DNA of 64,000 bases from Xylogone sp. PMI_703 (lineage: Eukaryota; Ascomycota; Leotiomycetes). Numbering within the stretch: position 1 is the stretch's first letter; each line of letters begins with the position of its first letter. Both the position numbers and the translations under genes were made by a program. The stretch lies in assembly GCA_021399445.1 (NCBI GenBank), contig JAJTUQ010000002.1:3162001-3226000 (forward strand), read 5' to 3'. The notes beneath the pieces are model-generated. The model worked only from the letters and a program-made list of their open reading frames with translations, did not search any database and was not told where the DNA came from. Shown here in pieces: positions 10,357 to 23,214 of the stretch.

Positions 10357-11774
10357 ATGGCTAGAACAAAGCAGGACACTCCAATCCGGCGCGAACCATC
10401 GTCCGAGTACACCAGCAAGGCTGATGCTACTGGCACGCCAGGTCGAGCAGTGCGCAATCTGAATAGGGAGTTCTCCAACGGCAATGCTCAGCGCAATGGC
10501 GATACAAACAGCTCTGCAAATAGCAAGCTTATTAAGGCTATAGAGCAACAACTACCAAAACAAGCTGGCGCACTGCAATTACTGTTCGCAGTTGGAGGTA
10601 TCTACGGTTCATTGTAAGCGCGCATTTTCCACGGGCCTTCTACCGCGATGCTATCATTGCCGCCTGTCAATTACTGACACTACTTCTCAACCAGCTTGAC
10701 ATGGGCTCTTCTCCAAGAGCGTCTGACAACCACGCCTTACGGCCCTTCAACCTCTCCCGAACGCTTCAAATTCCCTGTCTTCCTCAACACCGTCCAATCC
10801 ACCTTTGCGGCACTTACAGGCTACCTCTACCTCCGATTTGACACTCCCCGTGGAGGAACTACACCTCCAATCTTTCCTTCTTCGAAAATCCTCGTTCCTC
10901 TGCTTCTCGTGGCAGTGACATCCTCTCTTGCGTCTCCCTTCGGGTACGCCTCTTTGGCGCATATCGACTACATAACCTTCATCCTCGCGAAATCATGCAA
11001 GCTACTCCCCGTGATGTTCCTGCACATCACGCTCTTCCAAAAACGATACCCCCTATATAAGTACCTCGTCGTCCTTGCGGTCACCTCAGGAGTAGCAGTC
11101 TTCACCCTGCACGCGAGCTCCGCAAAAGCGCACTCCAAGCCGTCCAAAGCATCCGCGAATCCAGATCGGAACAGCACCTGGGGTCTGCTTCTCCTGGGAA
11201 TAAACCTCCTTTTTGATGGCCTGACGAATACTACCCAAGACTACATATTCTCCTCGTTTCAGCCGTACAAGGGACCGCAAATGATGTGCGCCAATAATAT
11301 CATGAGTACGTTGCTTACGCTGAGTTATCTGTGGCTGTCGCCTTACTTGGTTCACACTGGTATTGGGGAATACCTCGGACTGGACCTCGCGGCTGCGGGT
11401 GGCGGAGAGTTTGCGCAGGCGTTGGGGTTCATGCAGAGACATCCTGGTGTGTGGTATGATGTTCTTGGATTCGCTGTGTGTGGTGCTGTTGGACAGGTGT
11501 TTATCTGTAAGTCTCTCTCTTTTCCTGTGAAGCTGATATTGACCTTCTCTTAGTCTACACCCTTTCTACATTCTCGTCGCTTCTCTTGGTGACAATTACC
11601 GTGACTCGCAAGATGCTCACTATGATTCTTTCCGTCGTCTGGTTCGGACATAGACTTGGACGAGGACAATGGCTTGGTGTGGGACTTGTATTCAGCGGCA
11701 TTGGAGCCGAGGCCATCATCAACAGGAGAGAAAAGCAAGCGAAGGAGAAGGCGAAGTTGGAGAAGAAATTGTAG
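10357..11774 (+). CDS. HUT1: UDP-galactose/UDP-glucose transporter homolog, HUT1/SLC35B1 type (ER)
   Basis: Exons 10357-10613, 10695-11506 and 11554-11774 encode about 429 residues. After an 80-residue hydrophilic leader come roughly eight to ten hydrophobic segments, beginning LQLLFAVGGIYGSLFLTWALLQERL. The stretch NLLFDGLTNTTQDYIF and the end VTRKMLTMILSVVWFGHRL...GQWLGVGLVFSG are typical of the UAA/HUT1 transporter family. Family members carry nucleotide sugars into the ER lumen. The C-terminus is a lysine-rich cytosolic tail (KEKAKLEKKL), compatible with ER retention though not a canonical KKXX. Introns 10614-10694 and 11507-11553 are phase 2 and phase 1 and rejoin conserved membrane segments. 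The leader is rich in N, S and T and carries no signal peptide. Confidence 0.87.
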
Positions 11775-12317
11775 GCGTAACTCTGTGAGTGTGGAGGATA
11801 GATGTACATAGACGGTTGTGGGCGAGTTTATAAAGTCTTTCTAGCACATATATAAATATACATAGGGCGGGCGTTTAGGATACTTGCTGTATATACTGAG
11901 AGAAGAGGACGCTTATAAAAGGATAAATAGAGCCTGGATGCAAGATAAATCATAAGAGGCATATCAAGTTTCCATCAAGTGGATCATAGAGGGGGGCGCT
12001 TCACATCTTACAAACACATTTAGTATTACACGTTTCTGCGTTCAATTCATCATCATTCACCATTTGGTATACTTCATTTCACTCTCATCCTAATTGAGAG
12101 ATTCCACATCAAAACCATTACACAAACACCAGACGCCTTACCTGGTATATGTACGCTTGCCCAACCCCACCAACAAATCAATGCGCCTCAGAGAAGGCAG
12201 TAACTAATAGCTAGCGACGGAGAACTCATACTCGTAGATATAAAACAACAAACTAGACTTGAACGCTAGGCGGTAGACATCAATTAGAAAAGATATGTAT
12301 CTGGTTTTTGTCTTAGA
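11775..12317. other. Convergent 3' spacer
   Basis: This AT-rich gap lies between the HUT1-like gene (+) and HOS4 (-) and probably holds both 3' UTRs. Nothing else is visible. Confidence 0.45.
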
Positions 12318-15300
12318 TCACTGTGCCGTTTCGGCAGGGACGCCATTCTCCTTCGGACTGTTAACATATCCATTCGGGAGACCATGAGACTCTGTCGTCT
12401 CCAAGGATGAGGAACCAAGACGAGGACTTCCACCATTTATAGATTTGACGGAGCTTGGTGGAGTGAACCCATTTACATGCGCAGATGCTAGAATAGGATT
12501 GGGTACGAGAACCGCTTGCTTAGCAGTTGGTGATGTACTCTGTGATGCGGGCAGCAGGTGCCGAAGTCCTTGTGCTCTGCAGATAGCTTCATAATCAGGC
12601 TCATGCGGTTCGACGACCTTCAAACCTCGACGAGGAAGGCGATTCTCCCCGAATGAGGTCCTGCTAACTCTCGTGCGTTTTATCTCGCCTTGCCTCTCAA
12701 ACTCGCCATTGATATAGTATTTTGGACGGGGCGCATATCGCATGGTAGGATCATAGTCTGGGTCTTGTGTCCACTTGCCGGGTCGAGGAGGCCAAACAGG
12801 AGTCTCGTGCAGTTCACGGTAGTTGATAACTAATTCTAGACCTCGAAGATGAGGGAAGTTTGGAACAACAAACATAAATTCCGATACCTAGTAAATATGA
12901 GTCAAGAGCCAACAGCACTGGATTCAAAGAAGACCTACCTTTACAAAGAAAAGATCAAGGTCAAGAAATAAGGGTTTAGCTTGATCATTCAGAGAATAGA
13001 TTGGGTTGCCCTTCTCGAGAAATTGCTGTCGTATGTGCTTGAACCTTTCGTCTGTGAGCGAATATTTTGGTCCCTCAAACTCCCAGATGGCTTCTTTTGC
13101 AAGCTTCGACACAGGAATGCGTTCCCATGCAGTATCTAGTAGTAAGTTAGTGATGTGTCCCCTGTAACTAGGTTAAGCCATAACTCACATCTCGACAAAG
13201 TCAGGTCCTTCTCTCCAAGCAACAATGCAACTTGAGTGTTGAGTAACCACTGGTCTCGCCCGTTAGGTTGTCCTGTGACTTCTGGACGGATAGTATCGTA
13301 ACGGAATCCCTCCATGTATCTAAATAATGAGGCTATCTCTGGAGTCTTTGGATCCGAATGCTGGTCGAACCACCTAAGAAGAGGAGGTAACTTCGCCAGT
13401 CGCTCTTCTTCTCGCTGCTGTTCCGCCTTCAATCGTTCGAGACGTTGTTGCTCTTCACGTGCTGCCCTTCTTCGTTCCTGTTCTTCACGCTGGATACGTT
13501 GTTGTTCAAGATAGAGTCGCTTTTGCTCCTCCATGGCCCTCTTGTGTGCTTCGGCATCCTCTTGACGCTGACGTTCTTTACGTTCAGCCTCCTCTCGTAG
13601 CCGTTTTTCTTCTTCCTCGCGTGCCTGTTTTTCTCGAGCGAGCCGGGCTTGCTTGGCTGCTTCAATACGTTCTTGTTCTTGTTTCTCCTCGAGTTCTCGT
13701 TTTTGCTTAGCCTCATCCTCTTCCTTCTCGCGACGGATCTTGGCTTGTCGTTCCTCCTCGGCTTTTGACGAGACATCTTCCATTTCAACATCTTGAGAGG
13801 ATTTGCTGGGCCTTGATGAAGCAACTATAGTTGACTCCGTATCTACCTTAACGGTTCCTTTAGCCTGAGCAGTATCCGGGTTCTTGGATGATCCATCGCC
13901 TGTAGCTTTATTACTCGAGGGTTTCTCTGATCCCTCGGGATTCTTGTGCTTGGAATCGCTTGCTTTCTCTCTATGTTCAGGATCAAGTTTGCTGCCGGGT
14001 TTCTCATGGGGATTGTTTGACTTGTTCTGTCGAGAATCTGGAGGAGAGCCTGGATTGGACTCTGATTTTCGGATAGGCTTCGATTCGCCTTCAAATTTCC
14101 TACGTTTTGCTGGAGTCTCACCCGTTGCTGAGCCAGCTGCAGTATCGGACTTTGTTCCATGGGGAGGTGTCGAACTTGTTCTATGACGTTTAACAGGACT
14201 CTCACCACGAACTGCAGAAAGTCTATCTTTCGAGTCATCTCTCTTAAGCGATCGGGCTCTATCATGCTTTGATTTGTCAAAATCTATATCACTGTTGTTG
14301 TTGAGTGGTCGTGACAGAGAGGGTTTATTAGGCTTCGTTTCTTTTACGTCCGATTTACCATCACTAGGAAAAGGTCGGTCTTTAAGGGAGGCAGTCGAAG
14401 CGGTTGATGTAATACTCGATCGTCTCTTCCTTTCGCGTTCTCCTTTGAGCTCCTTTGCAGAAATGAGTTTCCTTCGTGGCTTCACGGTTTCAGTATCTGA
14501 AGATACAGTTCCAGCGTCCAGATCCTGCTTTTTGGCCTGAGCCTTGGGTTTCGGAGGTCCCAGTGGGACTGTCTCTGAATCAGAAACCGCATTAGTAGCA
14601 TTCATGTCCTCTCTCTTAGGCCTTCCAGGACCTCTCTTCAAGCCGCCATCTTTTGATAACCCGGTGGCTTTATTCTGCGGTTTCCTCAACTCTGACTCCT
14701 TTTCTTTAGGGCTTGACAAAGTTCTCTTATGTGACCGCGAGGAGTCATCAAGTGTTTGTCTTCTAGCCTCCCGATCTGTATCTCGTCGTAATTTAGGCGA
14801 ACGTGGTTTCACAGGTGATTTATGAGTCTTCTTATACTTTTCGTAGGCATCCTTCAGAAGCTGCTCTTCCTCCCTCCACATTGGCCCGGCACGATTTCGA
14901 GCAATCTCATAATAAGTCTTGCCGCCTGAAGTACGTGTGGGGTCGAACTCTGATTGTGCAAGAATCAACTTGATAACCTCAAGATTTTCACGGCCAATTG
15001 CTGCAAGTATTGGGGTTGCCGATTCGGAAGGCATTGACTCTAGAGGAGCAGGATCTGGATTGAACCCTCCAAGGCCGAAGAGCAGGTTGATAACATTGTC
15101 ATGGCCACCCTTGGCAGCTACAATTAGGCACTTGGCGTCATTCAAGCCGTCTTTCACCTGCAATATTCTTGCAACCGTGCCTTCATCTCCCTGACCGCAC
15201 GCCTTCCTTAGCTCCTGCAAGTCCAAAGGTTGATAAAGAACGCGGTCACTTGTCTTTGTAGAACGTCCACTTGCTCCTCTCCGACTTGTGAAGCCATATG

Positions 15301-16918
15301 AATGCGAATCTTGAATTTGTACAGGAGGGGTATGTCGTGGGCTCTCCATGGGATGGGATTGCCGGCTATCAGCTGTGTCATGGCCCTGATTATCTTCAGA
15401 TGAACGGCGTGCTTCACTGCTTCTCTGCTTCGCTGCAATTATCAACTCTCGGATCTCGTCTGCATGGTCCAGATCATCGTTAACTCGATCCAGTGGTTCC
15501 TCCCCATTGACATTAGCCTTTCGTGGGTTAACACCAGCATCCAGTAGAAGTTTGATAACCTCAAGATGGCCGTTATCCACTGCATCTAGCAAAGGCGTGT
15601 CCTTTGCATCATTGTAAGTATCAAGTTGGGCGCCCGCCTCTATAAGCAGCTTGACGATTTCTACATGACCTTCAAGACTTGCTACTTGAAGGGGGGTGTT
15701 TCCAGCAAAGTCGGGCCAGTTCAAATCATCTGGTCTCTCTGCGAGTCGTTGTCGAGCGGATTCCAGCTTCCCAGTTGAACATGCACGTGCTAGAAGTGTC
15801 TGACCGTGTGCGTCTAGATGCTTCTTATGCGGAGCCATTTTGGCAGGAGAGGCTGTTAATTCTCCAGTTCTAGGTGCTGCAAGACTGCGTAATCTTGAAC
15901 TTCTAGGGTGTGCACCACTACTTGCAGACGAATCATCAGAGTGATACTCAGTGGATTGCAAGGGAGCAGGAACACGCTTCTTCTTGTGGCTCAGCCCGTT
16001 AGTGCCACTAGCGGACAGTTGAGTTGTTGAAATGCTACGCTTATGAGCTCGTGCTGGTGGTGAAACTGATCTTGTGCGTGTTCTTGAGTGGGTGTCCGCA
16101 TGTGGCTTCGCCGAGGCACGGTTTTCTTTACTGGGTTTGGGATCCGCACCAGAACTGCGTTGCCTATTGAATTTTGGTCTCTCAGCTTCATCTCCAGATC
16201 CTGTAGCACGGGATTTCTTCCTGGAAAGAACATTGTCTACAGATTTGGCCTTACTACGAACGACGGAAACTGGCGGTGACGGTGACTTAACACTCTCAGA
16301 ATCTGACGCAGCTGGCTTCGATAGGGATGAACGAGCGGTACCAATTGGAGAGGTGAGGATCGAGCTATCGTCACTGGAAGCCTCCGCATAGTCGGCATCA
16401 TCAATATCATTTCCATGCTTTGGTCGTTTTCTTTTTCCTAATTTCGAACTCGCGCCCTCCCGTGCCACTTCACTGACACGGGACTTGGCAGCAGCTCCGT
16501 CATCTACGGTCATTTTATCAGGAACATTGGGCAACTGCTCATCCTCGCTCTTATCCTCAGCCTTGATAGATTTTCGGATCTTGGAAGGTGAGTGGCCATC
16601 CTTGCCAGGCAATATCAGTGTCTCAGCTTCCGAATCACTCTTCACGGCCTGGTCTTCAGGGGAGCGGGTGGGAACATCTGCATCAGTTTTCACATTATGT
16701 ATTAATACTGGCGGCGAAGATCTGATGCCGGTCGGGGTACTGGCGGTCACGTCTGTCGCGCCAGCCCCCTCCTCAATGGGGCGACTGGTCTGGGCAGTAA
16801 TCGAATCCGCATCATCTTGAGCATCCATAGCATCTACCCTGATAGTCGCCGAATCCGCCGCATCATCCTGGGCTGGTTTAGGAGAAGACACCTTCGCAGT
16901 GTCGATAGGAAAGGACAA
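12318..16918 (-). CDS. HOS4: Ankyrin-repeat protein of the Set3 histone deacetylase complex (Hos4-like)
   Basis: Exons 16918-13189, 13135-12939 and 12887-12318 encode about 1498 residues. The N-terminal 360 residues are disordered, charged and Ser-rich, with basic stretches such as GKRKRPKH. Ankyrin repeats follow at about 362-480 (GNTPLQVASLEGHVEIVKLL, then DTPLLDAVDNGHLEVIKLL), with weaker repeats to about 700. A long Lys/Ser-rich region precedes an E/K/R/Q coiled coil at about 1050-1165. The C-terminal 330 residues (LPPLLRWFDQ...YSLNDQAKPLFLDLDLFFVKVSEFMFVVPNFPHLRGLEL) form a conserved block found in filamentous-fungal Hos4 proteins. Hos4 is a subunit of the Set3C deacetylase complex that represses genes at active promoters. 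The two 51-53-nt introns lie in the C-terminal block and rejoin it in frame. The name rests on ankyrin plus C-terminal block; no enzymatic domain is present. Confidence 0.85.
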
Positions 16919-19900
16919 GGACTGTCATCCGTGTCCCCGTTTGACAACAGAAACAACGCCGTGCCTAGCAGTCGCGCGAGAATCACGGCCGCACTTGCCG
17001 GGGACTGAGCTGGGAATGAGATGATGATGTGGTTGTGAAAATTGCTGTTGAGTGAAATGAGTGGTGGTGCTTGTTTTGAAGTTAAAGGATGGCCTTCGAA
17101 TCTTGAGGCTTGAATCAATTCAACGGGCTCGCTTCGCCTGTGGCGATTATCGTCCCAAAGTGGAACATCACGTGCAGTATGAAACTGCGCCACCTCCCGT
17201 CTCCTCATGTGTGGCGAGAATAAAAGTTCACGATCGCATCATGTTTGCCCAGCAAAGAAATGGCAGCTCCGTGTAGCGCTTTGCCTTCCATATGGATAAA
17301 GGAATTAAGAAAGTGTTGTGATTCTTGCCTATTATGTAGAGCTTCTCTACCAAATTACTGTCCAATTTCAAGTAATTTCAGTGCGAAGCTTAGGTCTAGG
17401 CGATTACCCTGATTACAACGTCTCTCTCATGCATGTGTGGCTTCTAAGCACCGTGGCAAACAGTCCCATTTTTTCAGTTTGCTCACGAAGACCTAGACCT
17501 AAGGCTAGGCATAATGCACTCAAAATCACTCAAATCTCCCTGAACGAGTTGGAAATTAAAGAGTGCGTCCTATCAGGGCTCCCTAGACCATCACAATGAG
17601 ATGAGCTGCCACATGCTACGAGGTAGGTCTTTAATGCACCACGTTGGAGGGAAGTTGGGACAGTTGTTCATAGATGAGAAGGAAGGCCGCAGAAGTTTGC
17701 CACGAGGTGCGAGCTGTAGTATGGTATCAGTGAGACCCACGTGCGTGAGATAGCTGCAGTAGCATTTGATTCAGGCTTACTGTAGAAAGGGTGACATCAA
17801 GCCATCAGCCTTGAGTTACTTCGGTGAGGTCGGCATGTGGATAACGGGTTATTTGCATGCGTAAGAATGGTCAATTGGTGGAGCCCTCAGCAAATGCTTT
17901 AGCCCTGAGTTGAGATTTCAAGGAAGAAACAGGTAAGCAAGTAAATTGGTGTCAATGGCTAGTGCTTTCACGGAGGTGACCATTTGTTGCAACCCTTAAG
18001 GTTCGTCCCGCTGTTAGAACAGCACGGCCCGAGAACTCGGGCGAAAAAAAAACAAGTAAGGATGAAAGGGTCACGAGGATGTGGTTTGCTAACAGAAAGG
18101 ACAAACAAACAACAGAAAGGAAGAAAACCGGAAGATCTGTTGCCAACATAACATTACAGCAATTACTTTTAACTTAACGTTGAACCTTGCAGCAATTACG
18201 AGAGACAAAGGTGGTCTCGCAGCCGCTACTCGAGCGTCTGTTACTGCCATCACACCAACGGCGGCGAGGGAAAGCCCGCCCCTGGAAGGCCTGGATACCA
18301 ACAACAAAGGGGTCCAACAACTGCTAAACGCCATGCGAACCCAACTGTTGGAACGTGGGCCTCGCTGGGTTGGTTGTTTTCCGTCCTTCAACACCGACCA
18401 CGGCCTCGGGAGAGAGCGCCGTATCAAGAACTGCAAGATACACACGGTCCATCACGCGCTCAGCGCTTAGGACCGAACCCAAGAGACACCCCCTCTATCT
18501 TCTTCGCGGACCACCTTCTGCATTTTGCCTAAGGACAAAAGAAAACTATCCGTGGTTGAACAAGGGCAAAGAAGAGGGACGCGAGAATTACCGTGCCTTC
18601 CGAAGAAAAATCCTGGGCCAATCGAATTGCAAAATGGCGAAAAGGGCAACCAATTTGACAGCCTTGCTCTGACCCCCGACCTTTGAGAAGCCTCCTGGTA
18701 GCGCCGAGCATCAGATATCTGACACTAGGGAAAGTGGACGATGGGCTCCTGTCTCCATTCTAAATATTTTCCTCCCTTTCTCTCTCATCGTCGCTCTTCA
18801 CTCCTTCTGGTCCTTGGTTGGGGCTTACGAGTCTTGTAGTGCAGTGCTCTGCTCCGCTCTGTATGCGCGATGTGATCATTGCTAATCACTAGTCCGCTGT
18901 ATCGAAGATCCGGAGGACGAGCTCGGGGTGTCAGCTCTGAGATTTCCGCTGTAGCTGTACCTCCATACGGGTAGCTGTACATGTACCGCAGAGTGATGGA
19001 GCGTAGCATCCGGCCGCAACCACTGTAACTTGGTGTTTTAAAAAGGACTCCTGCGTAATTACCGTCGAGGGGATGCCATAATAATCTAGCCCAAGTAATA
19101 TTATTTTACGGAAATGGACATCGAATATGCTCCGTTTCGGGCGAATACCGTGCAAAGGAGAATATACCGTACGTTAACAGTAGCCTACGACCACTACGGT
19201 ACAGTACTGGGTGCTCTGTGACACCACTAAACTTCCCGGATGCCCACCAGCGCTACGGTTTGTGTGCTGCCTTGATAAGATTGCGATTAGCGATTACTGA
19301 CCGGACAGCACGCTTCTCGGGGAGGTGCGAGAGGTGATAAATGTTGCGAAAGACGAAAGAGGACAGTTGGTCATCACAGCAGCTGTACTTCCATATTTGG
19401 TCCTTCAGGATGGCAGGATTGCCCAGATGTGGATCGAGGCTAGGTGCTGATGGACACAGTCGTTGACGTTCCTGAGGGATGTTAGGATCCCAAAAGCCAC
19501 CTGAGAGGCTGAAGGCGGGAGATGAACGGACGTCGTGAGCAAGGTTACATTCCCCAAGGGCTGATCGACAGATTCTGGGTACGCTGAAGGGTCATGGCCG
19601 CCGCGATGGCCACATCCATAATACTCCGGTGCCGCCTTGGGGCCCCTGGGAGGGTTTAGGGAAAGCAAGCACCTCATCATGGCGGATTCCCTGCTGATCT
19701 GCTGCGACGAAAGAGTAACCCTTACGGCTAACTCACTAACGCTGTTGGTCTTGGATAGGTATCAAGGCATGCTCGGAGGGAATGTTAGGGTGCCGTCGCC
19801 CAACCGTGCGGGCCTAAGTTGGTGGAGATGCGTAGCAGTTGAATTTCCATTACGGTAATATCTGCCCTCTTGCGGTACTGGTACCTTCGCAAAATGCCCT

Positions 19901-22900
19901 CGGTGTTCTCCATTACCGGTATTGCCAGGACGCGGACCAAGTAGTTGCGCCTGTCTTCCGCTAAGGACCTGGCTGCTTTGGAACATGACCAGTCTGGAGA
20001 GACATCCCCAACTCCAGACCACGGACTAACCACCACGCCGTAGCACGCTTTTTCTGCTGCTATGCCGGCACATGAGCAAAGTCCACACACCCCAAGCCGC
20101 CCATCTCTAACTGCTAAATCTCCCTCTAGTCGTCATCCAGTACCATCGGTCGTCTGCTTCTATCTCCGTCCTGGACCACCATGGCAGCACACTACGCCTG
20201 CTTTGGGCCAACCTACTCTCAGCGGCCAGAGATTTTGGGAGCGCAATTGCTCGCTCGATCCAGTCCGCAACGGCAGCCAATTTGCTTTCTTCTTCTTGTC
20301 CCTCTTGCCAATCTTGACCAGTTGGAAGAGAGCCGGTGCGAGGATGGCCGTGGACCATCGCTTGGACCACTCCCTCCCCCTCGAATCCAAACGTCCACCG
20401 TGGTCGTCTGTCCAATGAAGAATTGCTGCTGGCCGTCCAATCCTACCCAACCTCCCTCCTCGGAATTTACGAACGGCACCATCGATGATCAGAGGATGGA
20501 TTACCGTGCCTGTTTGCTTGCTGACCAAGGGACGACATCGGCCAGCGAACGCCCACTTGGGCAAGCCGCAAGCCTCACGAAAAATGCATCCACCAAATGA
20601 CGGTTCATGTCTGTGTGCCTTGCGTGCCTGCAGGCCTGGCAGACGCAAACACAGGGCAGGAGCAGACGAGGTTCGAAAGCGGCCAGAATTCCTCGAGCGC
20701 CGAGTGGATTCGAGTTCGGGAGATGCCAGAGTGGGAAGGAAAATCGAGGGTGTTGTGATATTGTCTGTTATATGTTCGCGAGGTTTTGGACCAAACGGAC
20801 CCAAACCGCGAGGGCCGAACAAAGAGTGTGGGAGAAACTGTGGTAGACCAAGGGAACGGCCCAGGGCGGGCCACAGGCGATTTCTTCTTGTTACTTACTG
20901 GCCTTGTTGCCTTGGACGTCCTTCAGTTCCCCAGGCTTGCAACTTTTCTCTACCGCGCTGCTGCATATTACCGCACAGCTACGTACCGGATACCCAGTCT
21001 GACAACTGTTGGGACCACAGCAGAGGTACCGAGACTCTCAGGGCAAGAATATTAGCATCCTGGGACATGTACATCTGGGCTCTCCCCAGGCACCGGTTCC
21101 GCAGCCAGCGCGCGCACGCAGCTCCCAGGGACCCTCATGGCTTCATGGCGGGGCCCAGCAGTAGCAGCGGCAGCAGGAAAGGCTTCAATTACCATCGCTG
21201 TGGACTCAACTCATGTCACGCACCACGGAAGTACAGAAGTACAGCACTACCGGACGGTAATGGTAGCAGCGCAGGAATCCTATTCAGGGCAGGGCAGCAC
21301 CACATTCAGTAATCGTACGGAGTAGTACCACAACCCACCGTAAGTGCAGGCCGCGCTACTGTACCACCACCTAGCAATCCAGCAGAGCACTAGGACACCC
21401 AGAACAGCGTCGCATGGTGGCTCGCCGCCCTCGAGGCTGAGAGAGCGCGCCATATCGCGACTCGACTGGGTTGGGGTCTAAGCCAAAGCCCGAAGGTGGT
21501 ACTCTGCTCGGGTACGCGGCCGCTGCCTTATTCGAGGGCTGCTCTCGAGTCTCGACGGGCCCTATCATCTGCGTTCTCCATGACGGTCCCTTCCATCGCT
21601 GCCAGTGAAGATCCAATCCAACCCAGGCCCGCGAAACCGAGGGCGGGAAGGGCAAGAAAAAGACTGAGTGAGAGAGAGGACCAGGCCCCCAGCTCGCCAG
21701 TCGCAGGAAGCATCCTCATCACGATAATACGGTAAAGGTAACGCTCAACAAAGTTGCTAGACCAAAGACTCGACGAGAATCCGCAGCCCACACCCCGGCA
21801 TCACACAGTACCGCACAGTTTAATCGGTCGGTTGGCCGGGCCCTAGAGCTGGCGGCGCCGCCCCAGGGAGCATGGAGCATGGAGCATCGAATGAGATCTG
21901 CTGCCGCCTTGCGCAGCCAGCGACGGTTGAGCGTCGTCGTGGTGGAGAGGGCCGGTGCGAAAAAAAAGCTGCTAGAGGAATAATGGAGCAGGAGAACAAA
22001 GCAAGTGATGGGGGCGTCGTGGTGCCCGGCGATGCTGTTCGTCCATGGTGCGCTCGGCAGTCCCACGCTATTCATCAAGCTCCTGGCATCGATTCTCGGA
22101 GCGCGACCGTACTGGACGGGCGCTGGAAGCTGGTACTTGGTATTGGTACTGGCACTGTAGGCAATAATAATACTGAGGTGAGCAAAAGAGCATCAAGGGC
22201 ATCAAGGGCACGAATGGCAGCGGTGGTGGCCCCAGTTGCAAGGGATGCTGCTTGACCGGACGCCTGGTGCTGGGTGCTTGTACTGGTACTTTGCGCTGGC
22301 TACTGGTCGGTACTGGTACAAGACAGTTGCTTGGTGCCATACAAGAGTTACTGGGGTGCTTCTCTCTCTTCTCGTTCTTGCCTCTGGTCTCTCGCTCTCA
22401 CTCACTCTTTCTCTCTCATTAATCCTCTAGTCTCGGATCTCTGGCTAGTGTCTGTTTTCTCTTACTCTCTTACACTCTTACTCGCCTTCTCTCTTGCTTG
22501 CGTTACAGCATTATTGCTCTGGGCAACAATCTACTGCTCATTCTTGTCTCATCCCAGAAAACCCCAAGTTCGGCATCCCAGGGCCTGGCAGCCACAGCTC
22601 TTCTCCGCACATGCTCGAGGAGCAGGGTCAGTTCTGGCTCTTCTGCTACGCTGCTGCTGGTGCTGCTCCCACCCACCCCATCATCCGCCCATCGACCATC
22701 ATCAAAATCCACCACCGCACTAAACTATAACACCCTACCACACTAATCCCACCTCCTCCGGCAACCCTGCTCGCACACCCCCCGTGCCCTTCCCAGGCGA
22801 GTACAAACATCCACCGCCGTGCTCCTCCTTCCCGGCACTCATTCCAACCTCGTCGAAGGCCTCTGCAGCGTGAACTCGCATTTCCCCATATGTTGTGTGT

Positions 22901-23214
22901 GCGTTTAAGCAACCTTCGCGCTCAGCTGGCCCTCCCTCTGCGTTTCCACCTCCAACAGCGCTGCAGCCGTGCCCCAGGGTGCTCTTCCATTTGACGCTGC
23001 CACTCCCAGGAACATTCGGCTTATCATGCATGCAGTCTGCCGTTCTTGAGGGACAGCCTTAGCCAGGAACCGCACTGCCAACGACCAGCGACCACCACCA
23101 CTACCAGTACCACCACCACCGTCGTCCAGAGCGGCGACGAGTTCCAACAGTTCCAGTACATAACCTGCGCTTGTGTCGCATAACGTCTGGGCTCGCCGTC
23201 CTGCACTTCCAGAC
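16919..23214. other. 6.3-kb gene-poor region upstream of the CENP-B-type HTH gene
   Basis: No open frame here shows a family resemblance, sensible intron pattern or amino-acid composition of a real protein. The longest (20485-21312 +, overlapped by 20160-20822 -) are Cys/Arg/Pro-rich shadows of GC-rich DNA. Visible pieces are two adjacent small hairpins and an A9 run near 18011-18052, a stretch rich in TACTGGTAC-like words at about 22126-22325, CT-rich DNA at about 22360-22490 and GGT/ACC triplet-rich DNA at about 23080-23135. The size and position fit a long promoter and leader of a regulatory gene, or unannotated noncoding RNA. No tRNA cloverleaf was recognised. Confidence 0.5.

Noticed and set aside
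18027..18052. Hairpin plus A run as a transcription terminator
   Set aside because: Rho-independent terminators are bacterial, and the run is A, not T, after the hairpin on this strand; on the other strand the T run precedes it.
20485..21312. 275-codon open frame on the plus strand in the gene-poor region
   Set aside because: It is Cys/Arg/Pro-rich, overlaps a 220-codon open frame on the other strand (20160-20822), shows no domain and no intron logic. It is best explained by GC-rich DNA lacking stops.
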